64,000 nucleotides of DNA from contig NC_087062.1 of NCBI RefSeq assembly GCF_963678635.1, positions 78,309,200 through 78,373,199 of the forward strand, in the 5' to 3' direction. Shown here piece after piece: positions 47,145 to 58,471 of the stretch. The DNA is from Symsagittifera roscoffensis (taxonomy: Eukaryota; Xenacoelomorpha; Acoela; Convolutidae). Each line of letters opens with the position of its first letter. The first letter of the stretch is position 1. The notes beneath the pieces are model-generated. The model was not told the origin of the DNA. It saw only the letters and a list, made by a program, of their open reading frames with translations, and did no database searches. The position numbers were made by a program, and so were the translations under genes.

Positions 47145-48247
47145 ATTTTTCACCTGAAGTTTTTGTTGGTTCATTTTCCCGTATAACTTTTTGTGAAGTT
47201 CTGTCTGTTTTTTTTTTGCTGCTCATCTAAATAATTACTTCGTAGAAGCCGTTTGAAAGCTGATTTGGAAATTTTTTGCATTCAAATGATTATCTCATAG
47301 TGTAAAATGTGTGTGAATAAAGAATGATTTATCTTTTTGCTGGCCGTGGTTGTATATGGAGTTTTTTTCAGGAAAAGTTTTAAAATTTGTTCAGGCTCTA
47401 AGTGGTTTTTTTTTCGCGAATTGATTTTTTTCTTGTTAAGTTCAGTTTGTTTCTTTGTTAACAAGAGGGAAAACTCCACTTATGAACAGCGAAAGCGTTA
47501 AGGTCGCTAAAACTTGATCAACTTTTAGTTTCGAAAGTGGAATTAATCATCAAATTTCCCAGCGAATTAGAAGTTTTTTCATTTCGATCCAGTTTTCTTA
47601 AATTGGGTTAATTTAATCAAAAAGTTTGAATCAATAATTGTTCTAGAAACTCAAACAGTCTTCAGGGCTTTTTTTCTCAGTTCGAGAGTTGATATTTTTT
47701 CAAAAAGTACGTCATTATTTTTTTTTTTTACTAATGTGATTTTTTTCGTGAAAAACGTTTATGATTTCAGTTTTAAAAAAAGGTTTCTTTTTGTTTCCTT
47801 GGGTGCATGACCACTTTTCCAACATTTTAATTGCTACATATTTTGATATAACGATAATTTTGACGCTTGTTTTTTCCAAAACTTTCTTGCAAAAGATGTG
47901 TGTAAGGCTTGAGATGCTTTCATTTCTCAGATCGGTTGATAATGTTTTGTTCTGATTCGCGCTCATTTCAAGCTGCCAACAATTTTCTATCCAAGTTTTC
48001 AGGTGATTACAAAATAGAAACAATTGGTTTCATGCATGTATGTTGACGAATAGTTTTCCTTCATTGCCAAATTCGTGGAAGCTTTGAATATAGGGTCTTT
48101 GATACTGAAGGTCTTGAATTTTGGTTTCTCAGTTCAAGTTGCACTTTTAATGAATTTCGCTTTTCTTAAATTTTAGCATGGTCACTCATGTTTGAATAGC
48201 ACCTCCTCCAATTTCATGTTTCGTAATTTTGAATTATCGAAACAGTA

Positions 48248-48690
48248 ATGATTACGCTTGCGATAAGCAAGAGCTATCAAATTGGAATATCGACTTTTTT
48301 CTAGTTAATTAGCGTAACTAAATCATTTGATAGCTTGCTTTTTAATGAAGGTAATTTTCATGGAAATATTCGGTCCAGTAGTGTGGTGGTAATGAGTGGG
48401 GCCAGTTTTTGTTTTTCATTTTTTTTCTAGGAAAGTCAGTTTTTGTTTTTTATTTTTTTTCTAGGAATAAAATTTTTTCAGTCTCAAATTGGCTTTATCA
48501 TGGTTTGGCGTTTGATTTCTTTCTAAGTTCAGTTCATTTCTTTTGATAAAAAGAAGGCAAACTCCATTATCAAAAGTAAAAATCACGAAAAATGTGATCG
48601 AGTTCTAATTTTGAAAATGGAATTTAATTATCAGACTTCCCAGGGGAATGGTCCAGTTTTCTCAAATTGGGTTAGCTTTGTCAATTTGGT
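48248..48690 (+). repeat. Dispersed repeat, truncated copy
   Basis: Head tacgcttgcgataagcaag at about 48251. 48318-48405 matches 22203-22295. The body 48570-48670 matches 22440-22520. Confidence 0.6.
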
Positions 48691-48815
48691 TCTTGTGTAT
48701 TCAGTTCACAAACATTGTGTGAATATCTCGAGGCAAGTACTGCAAACTAAATATAATAAAAATAAATAAATTTGTTGTCAAGAAGACAACAATTTGTTTA
48801 TTTTTTACAATATTT
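48690..48815 (+). repeat. About 125-bp dispersed segment, copy b
   Basis: Second copy of 46739-46866 (ttcttgtgtattcagttcac to ttacaat), one or two substitutions. Confidence 0.85.
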
Positions 48816-49099
48816 ATCCGAAAAAATCGCAAATTGGAAGAACACCAAAAAAACTCTTGGATGAACACCATGGTCGTCAACATTAATTTCTTATTAAATC
48901 TGAGTTCACAGGAAGCATCGGGCATAATATTTTTGATTTTTGATTTATTTGTATGGCCTCAGAGGTCGAACTCCTACTGCATACGTGTTTGGTTGCACTA
49001 ATTGTTTCGTTGTTATTGTTGATTCGTTATTAATTGTTGGTTTTTCTATTGTTTTATTCCCATAAAAGAACGATAAATTTGTTTTTATGTTTGTTTTAG

Positions 49100-49378
49100 C
49101 ACTACGCCTCTAGATCTGGAAACACCCAAATGGTGCATTTGCTTTTGAAGTCTGGCGCGAATGTAAATGCAATTACGAAATCAACCCATGCCACGCCTCT
49201 CCATCGAGCCGTTTTTTCTGATCATGAAAAAGTAGTTCAACTGCTATTGAGTTTTTGTTCCTATCCTAATGTGCAGGAGGTGGTGACCAATTACAGCAAC
49301 ACAGGACGTAATGGCGACAAACGCACATTTTGTGATATTTTCCTTAAAGACTCGGATGGTCGGACAGCATTGGAAATA
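49100..49378 (+). CDS. ANKRD39: ANKRD39 homologue, exon 2
   Basis: 93 codons, phase 0 on both sides (acceptor ttgttttag at 49099, donor gttagt at 49379). It contains two ankyrin repeats: HYASRSGNTQMVHLLLKSGA and NVN, then TPLHRAVFSDHEKVVQLLLS. A divergent tail (49265-49378, VQEVVTNYSNTGRNG onward to SDGRTALEI) follows, where vertebrate ANKRD39 has a third repeat with its 'TSLHKAA' core. That core is not recognisable here. Confidence 0.92.
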
Positions 49379-49449
49379 GTTAGTTCATTTTTTGTTTAGC
49401 TTCAAACAGGAAATTTTAATTGAAATCTGTTTTCTACCTTTTCTTTCAG
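49379..49449 (+). other. ANKRD39 intron 2 (71 bp)
   Basis: Short intron, donor gttagttc, acceptor ttctttcag. Confidence 0.85.
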
Positions 49450-49515
49450 AAAAGTGATATAATTACAATCGTCAGTAAATGGGGTCAAATTAGTCTTCGA
49501 TTATCAAAAGATTGA
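49450..49515 (+). CDS. ANKRD39: ANKRD39 homologue, terminal exon
   Basis: 21 codons plus TGA (49513-49515): KSDIITIVSKWGQISLRLSK and D. It matches in position the short C-terminal 'nsdlrdlL' helix of the vertebrate protein. It is too short for ordinary ORF detection and was found by reading on from the donor at 49379. Frame and acceptor are consistent. Confidence 0.82.
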   Translation, partial: KSDIITIVSKWGQISLRLSKD

Positions 49516-49579
49516 AACTCCCATTTCATTGAGAACTTGGATGAGATCGATTTAGTTCACGTTTCACGCTAACCGATTA

Positions 49580-49585
49580 AATAAA
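49580..49585 (+). terminator. Poly(A) signal candidate, ANKRD39
   Basis: AATAAA 65 bp after the ANKRD39 stop codon. Confidence 0.6.
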
Positions 49586-50940
49586 AGAATTTTGAAGGTT
49601 CTGCTACCTCCACTTCTCGTTCGAAAGGTTATCTTGGCGCTAAAAAGTCCTAATAAACAGTTCGATAAGATTGACTAAAAGTTTCAGCATCCTCAAAAGG
49701 TTGTGAAGCTGATTCAGCTTCGAGCTAATTTAATTTCCATTTAGTAACTTAGTAAATGAATTTACGAATACTCAGACATTTTGACTTTTGGCTCATCTCC
49801 TTGGTAAAAAAAGGTTAACCGATTGCTGTGGAATTAGCACAGAAAGCTCCTACCATTCTGATTGAAGAAAAAAGTCCCTTTTGCAAAGAGAAATTTTAAA
49901 AATTAGAATCAAAAAAGTTTCATTTCTCATCTTGTTTTTTTTCTAGAAAAAAGGAGATAGGTGAAAAGAATGATGGATTGAGTAGTAAGTGTTGTTCGAA
50001 TTGTAGTTAAACTAAATTTGAAGGGCAGCCCTTAAACACATTCCTTTCAGTCTTTCTCTAATTTCTTCTGTAAACGACAAAAAATTGTATCATTGTTTTT
50101 TCAATACAGACAATCATAGTCGCGCATGAAAAGGCTTTATAATTATCCCACGCTCGGTTCCTTGCGAGCTTTCTATGATGTATTTGAAATTGGCTGGGGT
50201 GATCGGAACAAACAAGGATATACGACCGTTAATTTTTTCGATGCGTTAGCAAAGTATCATTTTGCATCCTAGTCGAAGTAATTGTTCTATACTGTGCAGT
50301 CCACGGCGTGAACAGCTGCATTTAATATTACAATAAAAGCTTTAATTCTCTTTAAAGCGCATAGCTTTTGTACTTTAAAAAAGCTAGTGGGATCATAAAT
50401 ATTCGAATAAATTTTTTGTCTTCGCTGCTGAAAATTTTCCATTATTCTTGAAATCTACCCTGCCAAATTTGAAAATGAGTTCAATTGAAAGTATGAGTAG
50501 CAGGCATCTCTCCTACCTAAGTGGCTAATACCTTATTTTGTAGAGAAACAATTAAGGTTTTGGGTAAAGTCTAATTTTTTAAATTTTGTAAGTTACCGCA
50601 TTTCATCTCGCATCAGTACAATGCAATCTAAATAAAAATATCAAACATGTTTTTCCAGCTTAAGCAGGGTTCATAGTTCAATAGGTGTTTTTTGAGCGAG
50701 GAGTGGAAGAACTCAAGCTACAAGAATTAGTTACAAATAACAAGGGAGGGATAATATATAGGGAGGCTCAGGGACAATCTGACAGCACAATTTTTCCATA
50801 TTTGATAGCATCAATTTTATGTCCACATACCATAAAATTTTTCCAAGGTGTTTTTCTGCCAAAATAATTTAATTTCAGCGGGAGCACGCGTTTTTGACTG
50901 ATTTTTTCAAAAATTCGTCAGCTGATTTTTCGATCAATTG
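49586..50940. other. No gene recognised
   Basis: Intergenic AT-rich DNA. Frames are short and look random. Confidence 0.45.
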
Positions 50941-50954
50941 TAGATCCGCCCCCT
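50941..50954 (-). repeat. hAT-type end motif
   Basis: tagatccgccccct is the reverse-complement form of the aggggcggatcta end seen at 10604 and 57290. Confidence 0.4.
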
Positions 50955-51029
50955 ACTTGCCGTAGTGGTTACTGATTTGAGATAACCGTTTAGCAATTAA
51001 CCATATATCTACTTTTCTATAATTACCTT

Positions 51030-52902
51030 TGCAATATGCAAGGGTATTGCAATCGGGTACTTAACTTTTTCCCCGTAAAAAACTCTGTTCACAGGACCCA
51101 TCTGACGTCTGGACTCATCTCTAGGTACCTTGTTTCACAATCTATTCAAATTTCTTAGCGTTTTCGGCTGAGTTTCCTGGGCTCGAATCTGACCAGTTTT
51201 TTTTTTCAAACGGGAGTTTTCATCTTTCAAATATAAGTGTCGCCCAATTATTTGTTTGCTTATCTGTTGTCGGCTCAGTTGTCACGTCTTGGAATCGTTA
51301 ATTTTTTGCTGCGCGCATTTTGTTTTTCATGTTGCTTATAGTGTTTGATTTACCCCTACAATTTTTATTTTTACTTACCTTGAATTTGTATTTCCTTTTT
51401 TATTATCATTTTGCTCAAAAAGTTCCTCGGCCCAAATTATTTCGGCTTTTTTTAATCGGCTTAATGACCTAATTTTGGGTCGTTACAAGGGAAACACAAT
51501 TTTAACACTCCCATCCAGACGCTTCAAGTCGGTTGTATGTTTACCAACTTGTTTGTTTAAATTGCAAAAAAAAAAGTTTCTCAGAAGTTTCTGCTGGTTT
51601 TAATTTCATTTTTTTTTTTCGTTTTGTAAAAATTTTTCACTTGCAAAAATTTCATTTGTTTTTCGTTTTGGAATTTTTTCTCTTTTTGAGAAAATTTCAG
51701 TTTTTCTCGAAAATTACTACTGGGTTTTAAAAAAAGTAGTAGTAGTGGAAAAGCCACTTACTCTAAAGTCTCTTTTCACTTGATCTCTGTGTCTGCAGCC
51801 TTCGAAAAAGTCTGTTGGTGAATATTTGTCCCATGTTTTTAATTTTTTCGTTTGCTCGAAAACTACCTCTCACAGATCTTACTTTTTAGTTTCAATTAAT
51901 AAAATTGAAACTAAAAACTAAGATGGTTTTGAAACGCTCAAAGCCTCCCCTGCATAAGCGGCTACGCCTAATTTTTCGTCACGTAAAGTTATGGCCCTCC
52001 GAAAAATTTTGATTTTTTGACCGTTTTTTTCCCGAGAACTACGCCCCATTTCCGAGATTTTAGGTTCATTCGAATTCACAGGTAATGTGAATCTCTTTTG
52101 CATAAGTGTTAACGCCCAATTTTGTCTCACAAAGCTATGAATCACGGAATTGTCATATTTTTTGTTGACCGTTTGTTAGACTTTTCTCGCTAGCTATCCT
52201 GCCAAAACTGATGTTATATGATAAATCTGAAAAACAGATGTTTAAATACCTACCTTTTTTAAATGGATATACTCAGTCTGTTCGAGAAAAAGTTGTCCTT
52301 CAAACAAGGCAAAGTTTTGAAAATTTGACTGTTTTTCTTCGACTTTTTGACTTTACGCAAAAAATACCGGGCCAATTCCGTGGTTGTTTTTAATCGAGAA
52401 ACCCGGTTTTGGGAATATTCTCTGCTTGCGCGGCCGCAACCTGCCTGTAGTAGAAAAAAAATAAAGATTTTTTACCTGTTTTTTGGAACTTTTGACCGTT
52501 TTTTAAAAACTTTTTGAATTGAAAAATTTACCCAATGAAACACGAGATGAAAAGTTCTATTGAAAGAGCAGGTTGCGATAATTGTTCCTGCAGAAGCGGT
52601 GTCCTCATGTTTTTTGTATGAGAGTTTTTGTCTACTTGGGAAAAATTCTTGTCTCGAACTTTTTCTACTCTTAGAATTTGGGCAAAGTCCAGATTTTGAA
52701 ATAACACTTCTCGTGTCGCATCATTATAGCAAACTCATTCATTATTCAGCAGTTGCCATCAGCTTTAGTTGGGCTCCTAGTTGTTTGCTATCGAGATATA
52801 AAAAAAATTTGGTTCACCTAGTTTTTATTCAACCTCTGTTTTTTTCAAATTTTTTGTTGATGTTTATCGCAAGTTGTGTGAACCTCCGCTTCGACGCTGT
52901 GT
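51030..52902 (+). repeat. Dispersed repeat, possible long copy
   Basis: The head atatgcaagggtattgcaat with tcgggtacttaac and ccccgtaaaaaac is at 51035-51080. A B-box-like gggctcgaatctgacc is at about 51178-51195. A family tail, tatcgcaagttgtgtgaacc then tccgcttcgacgctgtgt, ends near 52902. Whether head and tail belong to one insertion is uncertain. A hairpin (tagtttcaatt with its complement) sits at about 51886-51917. Confidence 0.45.
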
Positions 52903-52956
52903 TTGACATTTACTTCTGTTTTTAAGCGGTACCTTCATCTATATTTTAATAACATT

Positions 52957-53290
52957 AGCAAGCTTGCGAGCGTTGTGTATTAGTACGAACCTTCCTTTTT
53001 CAACTAAACTCGCAAATAAAAGTGTTCATTAAAACTTTTCACGTATTTTGTGGCACTTTTGCCATTATCACGATCTGTAGCAATGGACTTTTCATAGCAT
53101 CTGTTCTCTGCGTTTTTTGAGGCTAGTGTTTGTAATTTTTGAGCGTCTTTGGTACAGTGGTTAGTGCGTGTGACTCATAACCTCGAGGTCGCATATTGTA
53201 TCCTAGACGTAGCAGAATAATTAGTAATTCGAGGTTTTTATACTTTTTGTTTTTTCATTTTTTTTTTCGTTTTCTTGCTTGTGTTTACGA
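52957..53290 (+). repeat. Dispersed repeat with tRNA-like box
   Basis: Head agcaagcttgcgagcgttgt, then tattagtacgaacc, and aactcgcaaataaaagtgtt, closely matching 60141-60210. The tRNA-like region 53152-53215 has an A-box-like ggtacagtggttagtgcg. Confidence 0.6.
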
Positions 53291-53319
53291 AATCTATCTG
53301 CATCTCTCTGTTTAAATAT

Positions 53320-53660
53320 GCGAACTAGCGGTCGTAGTGTTATTTGACGAATCTACTGTTATATAATGAATTCAGTGTATATTTTCCAACGAAGTCGCAA
53401 ATTAGAGTTCTCATTTGGAAGCGTTTCTGCTGTTTAGCTTTAACAGGTTGATAACATCGGTTCTCTGCTTAATTGATGACGTGTGTTTGTCTGTTGTTAG
53501 GCAACCGTGGCGCAGATGCGATGATTCTAATCTACAGGTCGCTGGTTTGATTCGATCTCTAATCAAAGGTTTTTTCAAGGTTTATTTAAACCTTTTTTAG
53601 AGCTTCTCTATGCTGTTTTTCGCTAGTATTTGCGAAGTGAAGCTTCGGTATTGTGTGAAA
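53320..53660 (+). repeat. Dispersed repeat, second adjacent copy
   Basis: Degenerate head near 53330-53410 (agtcgcaaattagagttctc). tRNA-like 53500-53568 with A-box-like gtggcgcagatgcg and B-box-like ggtttgattcg. Degenerate tail gcgaagtgaagcttcg then gtgtgaaa near 53630-53660. Confidence 0.5.
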
Positions 53661-53697
53661 AGTCACTTCCTAATTTTTGATCCAAATTAAGAACAGG

Positions 53698-53863
53698 ATT
53701 GGTTAACGTACGATGTCACGAGGTATCGTGTGATTTCATATCACGATACGAGGTCTCAACACGCGGTTGAGTCTTCATGTATATAGAAATAGATTTACTA
53801 CTGTCATATCGCTCTTTCATTCAACTTATGGTTATATCTTTTTCTGCTGCCAAGCTGTGATAG
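53698..53863 (+). repeat. 5' LTR (approximate)
   Basis: Direct repeat partner of 56293-56436. Contains an additional palindromic block (atcgtgtgatttcatatcac, then gatac). Confidence 0.6.
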
Positions 53864-54008
53864 GTTTAAGACGCAGTTGCTGAAATATCTGTCAGAAGTC
53901 AAAAGTGTTTCACATAACAAAAATTTTAACAGAGTTTGCTGTGAATTGGTGACAGAGATAAAGACAACCGAGCAAAAAATCAAAGTCTTAGTGAACATGA
54001 TAGACACA

Positions 54009-54075
54009 ACGAGAGAGACATCGAGAGAGAGAGAGAGAGAGAAAAAAAGAGAGAAAGAGAGAGCGAGAGAAAGGA
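54009..54075 (+). repeat. GA-rich simple repeat
   Basis: gagaga-type low-complexity tract. Confidence 0.9.
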
Positions 54076-54169
54076 CGAAAGATCTGGTGTTTAATACATC
54101 TGTAGTTTTTTGCTTTTGCTGGGGAGATCGTAATGGGGTGAAAACCCTAGAGCAGATGCTCTAAATCCT

Positions 54170-54170
54170 A

Positions 54171-54232
<62 letters not shown>
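54170..54232 (+). repeat. (TAC)n microsatellite, about 21 units
   Basis: An uninterrupted tac/act run inside the LTR element. Confidence 0.97.
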
Positions 54233-56292
54233 ATCTGTCGCTGCGTAATCTGAAGTTCAACCTGATTTACAGAATAAAAGTTCCACTTCAGAAACTCTTC
54301 AAAAATTTGATATTGATAATATTTGATGCTACGTATGAAGTCTGTGAAGGAACTTTAGTTTTCCTGAGTTGGTGATGCGTTATTCGGTACACATTCGCTT
54401 AGGTTTTGGATCAAACTTAGGTAAATACTTACTCGCTCACTTAAATTATGCGCTTCGATAAGTTTGCTGATATAAAATAGGTTGAGTTTTCGTCATTGAA
54501 AAGTACGTGGTAACACGGATATTTGTTCTGAGCAATACATTTTATATTTAAAAAAGTATGAGTCTGAGAGGATAGGGTTTTCAAGAAAAGATGATTTTTT
54601 TTGTACTTAGCAGAACAACTAAGGCTAGAGTTTTCATTATGAGTTGAATGAAGTTTCAATGAATGAAGTAGACGAAAAAGATTTTCTACCCTGTGTTAGA
54701 GCTATTGCTACTGCTAAACAGAGAGAAAGGCATTTGTAAAAGTGCGTTTTTTGATGAAATTGAAATGTATGTTGGTATGAATTAGTAGAAGGTTTAGATT
54801 TTTAAAGAAATCTGTTTTTTTTTAGAGCACATAAAGGCAAATGAAGTGAAGCTTGGGAAGTTTTGTGTGAAAGGTTTCGAAGCCTTGAGAGACCCCGACT
54901 GCCTTAATTCATTTCAGAATTAGCCTCGATTAGACTGAAAGCTTAGAATGAGAGTGTAGCCGGCTGTGTTACGAGAGCTAAAGAATTAAAATTAATTTCG
55001 ATTAAGTAGACAAGGGTTTATCAAAAAACACGGTTGTGTCAATCATCCCTTAGGGCGTTTTAAAGGAGCCAAGTTTTTTTGTTATTTTTTGGTAAAGATG
55101 ATAAGAATTTGAGTGCCAGTATAAAGAATTTGATAAACTGTGAAAGTGATCATATGAAAAGGAGGAGACGAAACATTCGTTTCTTTTAAAAACATAAACT
55201 TGTTTCAGGTGCAACAAGACAGGACACATAACAGCTCATTATATATCATAGTTAGCGAATAAAACTAATCAGTCATCCAGTGATAGACCTTCTCTGAAAT
55301 GTTTCAGATGCTTAGATTTAGAACAGATAGCTAGGGATAGTAAGATTGATTTAGTAGAAAAGTTGTAAGGGATGAGCAAATTGTGGCGGAACTAAATAAA
55401 ATATTTTTAAGTTGTTACATTTCCGCAGATAGAGTTGAGGTTGACTTACTTATAGATTCCGGCGCAACTTGCAGTTTTACGAAGGATGAAAATTTAATTG
55501 TTGAATTGAACAAAAACTTTACTGAAACTGTTGAATTTACTAACAAACTGAGTCTAATGTTTTAGGACAAGGGCGAGTTGAGTTTACTCTTCAAGGGAAT
55601 TACCTAAAAGTTCAAGGAGTGGTTGTGTCTATGTACCAGCGATTTCAGATTTTGTTGTTAATCAAAACTTACTAGATGAGGAGCTTAAGTAATATTTGAT
55701 CAAAAGTTTTGTATTGAACAAGGAAATGGGACTGTTGACAATTAAATTGAGCGAAGATTTTTTGGTAAAATTATAGGATTTAAAAATTGAGCAAAATCAA
55801 GTGTTGATCGAGTCTAGAAGAATCTTTTAGGATTAATTAAGTCCTATTTTTGCAGAGAAAGATTGGGATTTTTAGTGAGCAAATTGAGGACCTGATGATG
55901 AACAATGATTTAAAGGGAAAGAGATTAAGCTGAAAAAAATGAATCTCGATCTCATCCTAAAATTAAAAGCTCTTTAGATTAATGGAGTAAACATGAGTTG
56001 AGAATCACGTAAAATTAAGAAGTTTCAGAGTAGTTACTTGAGGTTTGGTTCAAAGAAAGTAGAAAGCGTGAAGCTTGAAACCACAGCAAGACAATTTATC
56101 AAGGTTTTTGAGCTAGGAGAAGAATACTGATATTATTATCAGCAAAAGTCCTATTATACATGGTAAAATTGAAACTCCGGACTAGTCTAGGATATTATGC
56201 GTTACTCAATATGAAAAGAGTGAAATTTTGGAAAAAAGACTTCTCCTTTTTTAGAGAAGTCAATTCTTATTTTTCGGATTAATTTACGGCCT

Positions 56293-56436
56293 GATTGGAT
56301 ATGTCAAGATGTCACGCGATGTCATATCACAAGATATCACAACAATTCTATATAGATAGAAGTTGGTTTAATACTCTCATATCGCTCTCAAATTCAATTG
56401 TTGATTATACCTTGTTTTGCTGCCAATCTGTGATAG
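56293..56436 (+). repeat. 3' LTR (approximate)
   Basis: Diverged direct repeat of 53698-53863, with indels. Confidence 0.6.
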
Positions 56437-56516
56437 TAAGCCTGTTCCCTCGAGGTTTTCTAGGTCTCTGTATAATTATAAATAGAAACTTATTAAAAGG
56501 TAGTTGAACTGCATTT

Positions 56517-57306
56517 TTGGAAAATCAATTTTCTATCAAACAGCTGAATTTTAATTTTTTGATTAGGAGGGCATTCATAGTTTATATAAAGCTAATTCCA
56601 TTAAAAGATTGTTTCGATTGGCAGCTTTTTTGTCAAAAAAATCATCTCCGGTCATCTTTTTATGTATTTATACTATACTGTCTGTTCTCCGAAAGTCGAA
56701 TCTACAAAGTCGGGATTATGACCACTTCCGACAAACCGTTTACCTGCCCTTTCTTGAGTTTGTTCTCATGAACCTCGAGGAACGCTTAATAGTGCAGCTT
56801 ATTCATTTGCCTAAGTTTGCAAGCTGTTGCCCCGTGATCTGATCCAGTTGTATATGAAGGACTGCTTCCCGATGGTAAATTCACCAGCGAGATCGAAGCT
56901 TGAAAAAACATATGATGTTTTCCCCGTGTAACGATATAACTGAATTTTTAGCAGCTGCCCTGAGATGCCACAAGTTTTCACAAGGCCACTAGTTTTAGCT
57001 TTGCTCTAAATCAGTGCTACCCTCCCCATGACGGTCTGTGGTGCTGAGCGCTCTTTTTCGAGATATATGCTATTAAAACTTATATCCACTCCAACATACA
57101 AGAGGATCTACTCTCGATCTGGCGCTTTTTCACGTCCAGAAAGACGTGGAAGTTAAATTCGAGGCTGTCAACGACAGATATGTCGCTACAAAAATAAAAA
57201 GTTTTGTTTAATTCCGTTTTTGGTTTTTGTAAATCTTTGAATATTTTGTTAACATTTTTTTCAATCCTCGTTCTCCCCTCTCAGAAAAAGGCTAGATCTG
57301 CCCCTG
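56517..57306 (+). mobile_element. Second hAT relic with terminal repeat
   Basis: Plus-strand frames encode YDHFRQTVYLPFLEFVLMNL (about 56720-56780), resembling the 'y.r.t.ylPflD.li..L..Rf' block of ZMYM-like hAT transposases. Further on comes LPMTVCGAERSFSRYMLLKL (about 57025-57085), the C-terminal dimerisation core 'lPvtva.aERsFS.lklik'. A frameshift then leads to LDLALFHVQKDVEVKFEAVN. The element ends with ggctagatctgcccctg (57290-57306), a hAT-type terminal inverted repeat. The left end and the catalytic residues were not found. It belongs to a different lineage from the BED-finger relic at 1.3-2.4 kb. Confidence 0.7.
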
Positions 57307-57375
57307 TTAAAGTCTTAGCTTTATCATGAAAACAACGCAGGCTCGGGTTACACCTTGGATATTTTTTGCATGCGT

Positions 57376-57571
57376 TTAAGGGCCTTCAAAAACAGCATTG
57401 GGGATGTGTGAGACTTCTCTTATCTCAAATGAAGCTGATTTCAATCGGGGACTGTGCAATAGCACTGAAACACAAAGAGATATTGAGTAGTTTGCAAAGC
57501 ATGGTGGATCCTAGTTGGCCTGATGACATCAAATCTATGATCAAAATTGACAGTGACACTTCGAATACAGG
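57376..57571 (+). CDS. Unassigned exon-like ORF
   Basis: The frame open from 57366 to 57575 is GC-richer than its surroundings and soluble-looking: MKLISIGDCAIALKHKEILS, then LQSMVDPSWPDDIKSMIKID. Possible splice borders are acceptor gcgtttaag (ends about 57375) and donor gtgaag at 57572. I do not recognise the domain. It could be an exon of a gene extending past the window, a piece of the neighbouring hAT element, or chance. Confidence 0.3.
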
Positions 57572-58320
57572 GTGAAGTTGGTTCTCCGAGGTCAAAGACC
57601 GGATGAAGAACACTGGACGAGAAAAGTCTGCGGAAGAACAGAAGGAAGACGCGGTGTAGTAAAAAAATATGTTATATCAAATGTCTTCACACGTTTTGTG
57701 CCAGATCCATCTTGTGTGTCCTGCTTTTGGCTTGATGCATTTCCACATTCATCAATGAACTTGAAATTTATATGTCATCGACTAGATTGAATTCTTAGTT
57801 CAAATTATTTAGGCCGCTACTGTTCGAGAGGCGAATTTCAAAATACAAGTGTAATTGAACGAAAATTTCTTGTAAATACAAAATCATATCCTTGGGTCAA
57901 ACGATAAGCCGAAGTTTTTTTTACTACAAAATAATTTGAAGTCTTACAAGATACCAAAGCTAACCTGAGTCGCATACCCTTCGAAGGCATCTGTCAAGCT
58001 CCCGCTATTCATTTGAAAATGTACTCGCTTTTCTCGAAAGGGGCTCGAAGCACTTAGGTCTTGCTATTCTCAAACTGCGACGACAATTTGATTATCACCC
58101 ATTGAAAAATGTACCTGATCTTTATAGCCAACATTGTATTTTTTTTTCATTGTAAGTTACTGAACAAGCGAAATTTCTTCATGGTTTGAATTGTCCCCGG
58201 TTTTGATTGCGTGTGAATCATTGAATTTTCTCTTTCTATTCAATAACAACCTCTTCAAATCAAATAACGGGATTTTTCTTGTCCTGTTGTTTGAAGTTAA
58301 TGTCCGAAAACTTAATTTTT
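57572..58320. other. No gene recognised
   Basis: A 72-codon frame continues from 57572 to 57790 without motifs. At about 58321 a dispersed-repeat head (tacgcttgcgattagcaagc) appears without a tail. Confidence 0.4.
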
Positions 58321-58471
58321 TACGCTTGCGATTAGCAAGCGTCGGAAGAATGGATTTTTTTTCGATTCAACAACTAGTTGAACAAAAAAATTGATTCATT
58401 AGGGGCAGCAGTTCTGATCGAATGTCTAGTCAATTAATATTTTTCGAACATGTCTGCACTTTAAATCGACG

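Larger units (their letters stand above)
46005..48060 (+). repeat. Dispersed repeat in ANKRD39 intron
   Basis: Head-like acacaagcaaagcttgtgtg at about 46014, then tctctt and ctttccaacc. A tRNA-like segment lies at about 46448-46515 (gtcttgcggtgataagtgtg, B-box-like gttcgatcccc). The body at 47500-47640 matches 24405-24530. No clear tail was found, and other insertions interrupt it. Confidence 0.5.
45887..49099 (+). other. ANKRD39 intron 1 (3.2 kb)
   Basis: Donor gtaagt, acceptor ttgttttag. It is filled with repeats: a hAT-like end (45915-45930), dispersed repeats with tRNA-like boxes, and two copies of a roughly 125-bp segment. No exon was seen. Confidence 0.75.
53698..56436 (+). mobile_element. 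Decayed LTR retrotransposon
   Basis: The flanks 53698-53863 and 56293-56436 are diverged direct repeats. Both start gattgg, share gatgtcacg, catatcac, tatatagata, ctcatatcgctct and gctgcca, and end ctgtgatag; they are read as the two LTRs. Internal + strand: two gag-type zinc knuckles of pattern C-x2-C-x4-H-x4-C with replaced residues (55201-55242, last Cys to Tyr; 55300-55341, His and Cys both replaced). Then comes an aspartic protease segment, 55383-55565, with active-site DSGA at 55455. Reverse transcriptase and integrase were not recognised, so the element is short and internally deleted. The superfamily is probably Ty3-like, from knuckle plus DSGA, but this is not settled. Confidence 0.7.

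Noticed and set aside
52560-52925. 121-codon plus-strand frame
   Set aside because: It ends inside a dispersed-repeat tail and reads as random hydrophobic codons.
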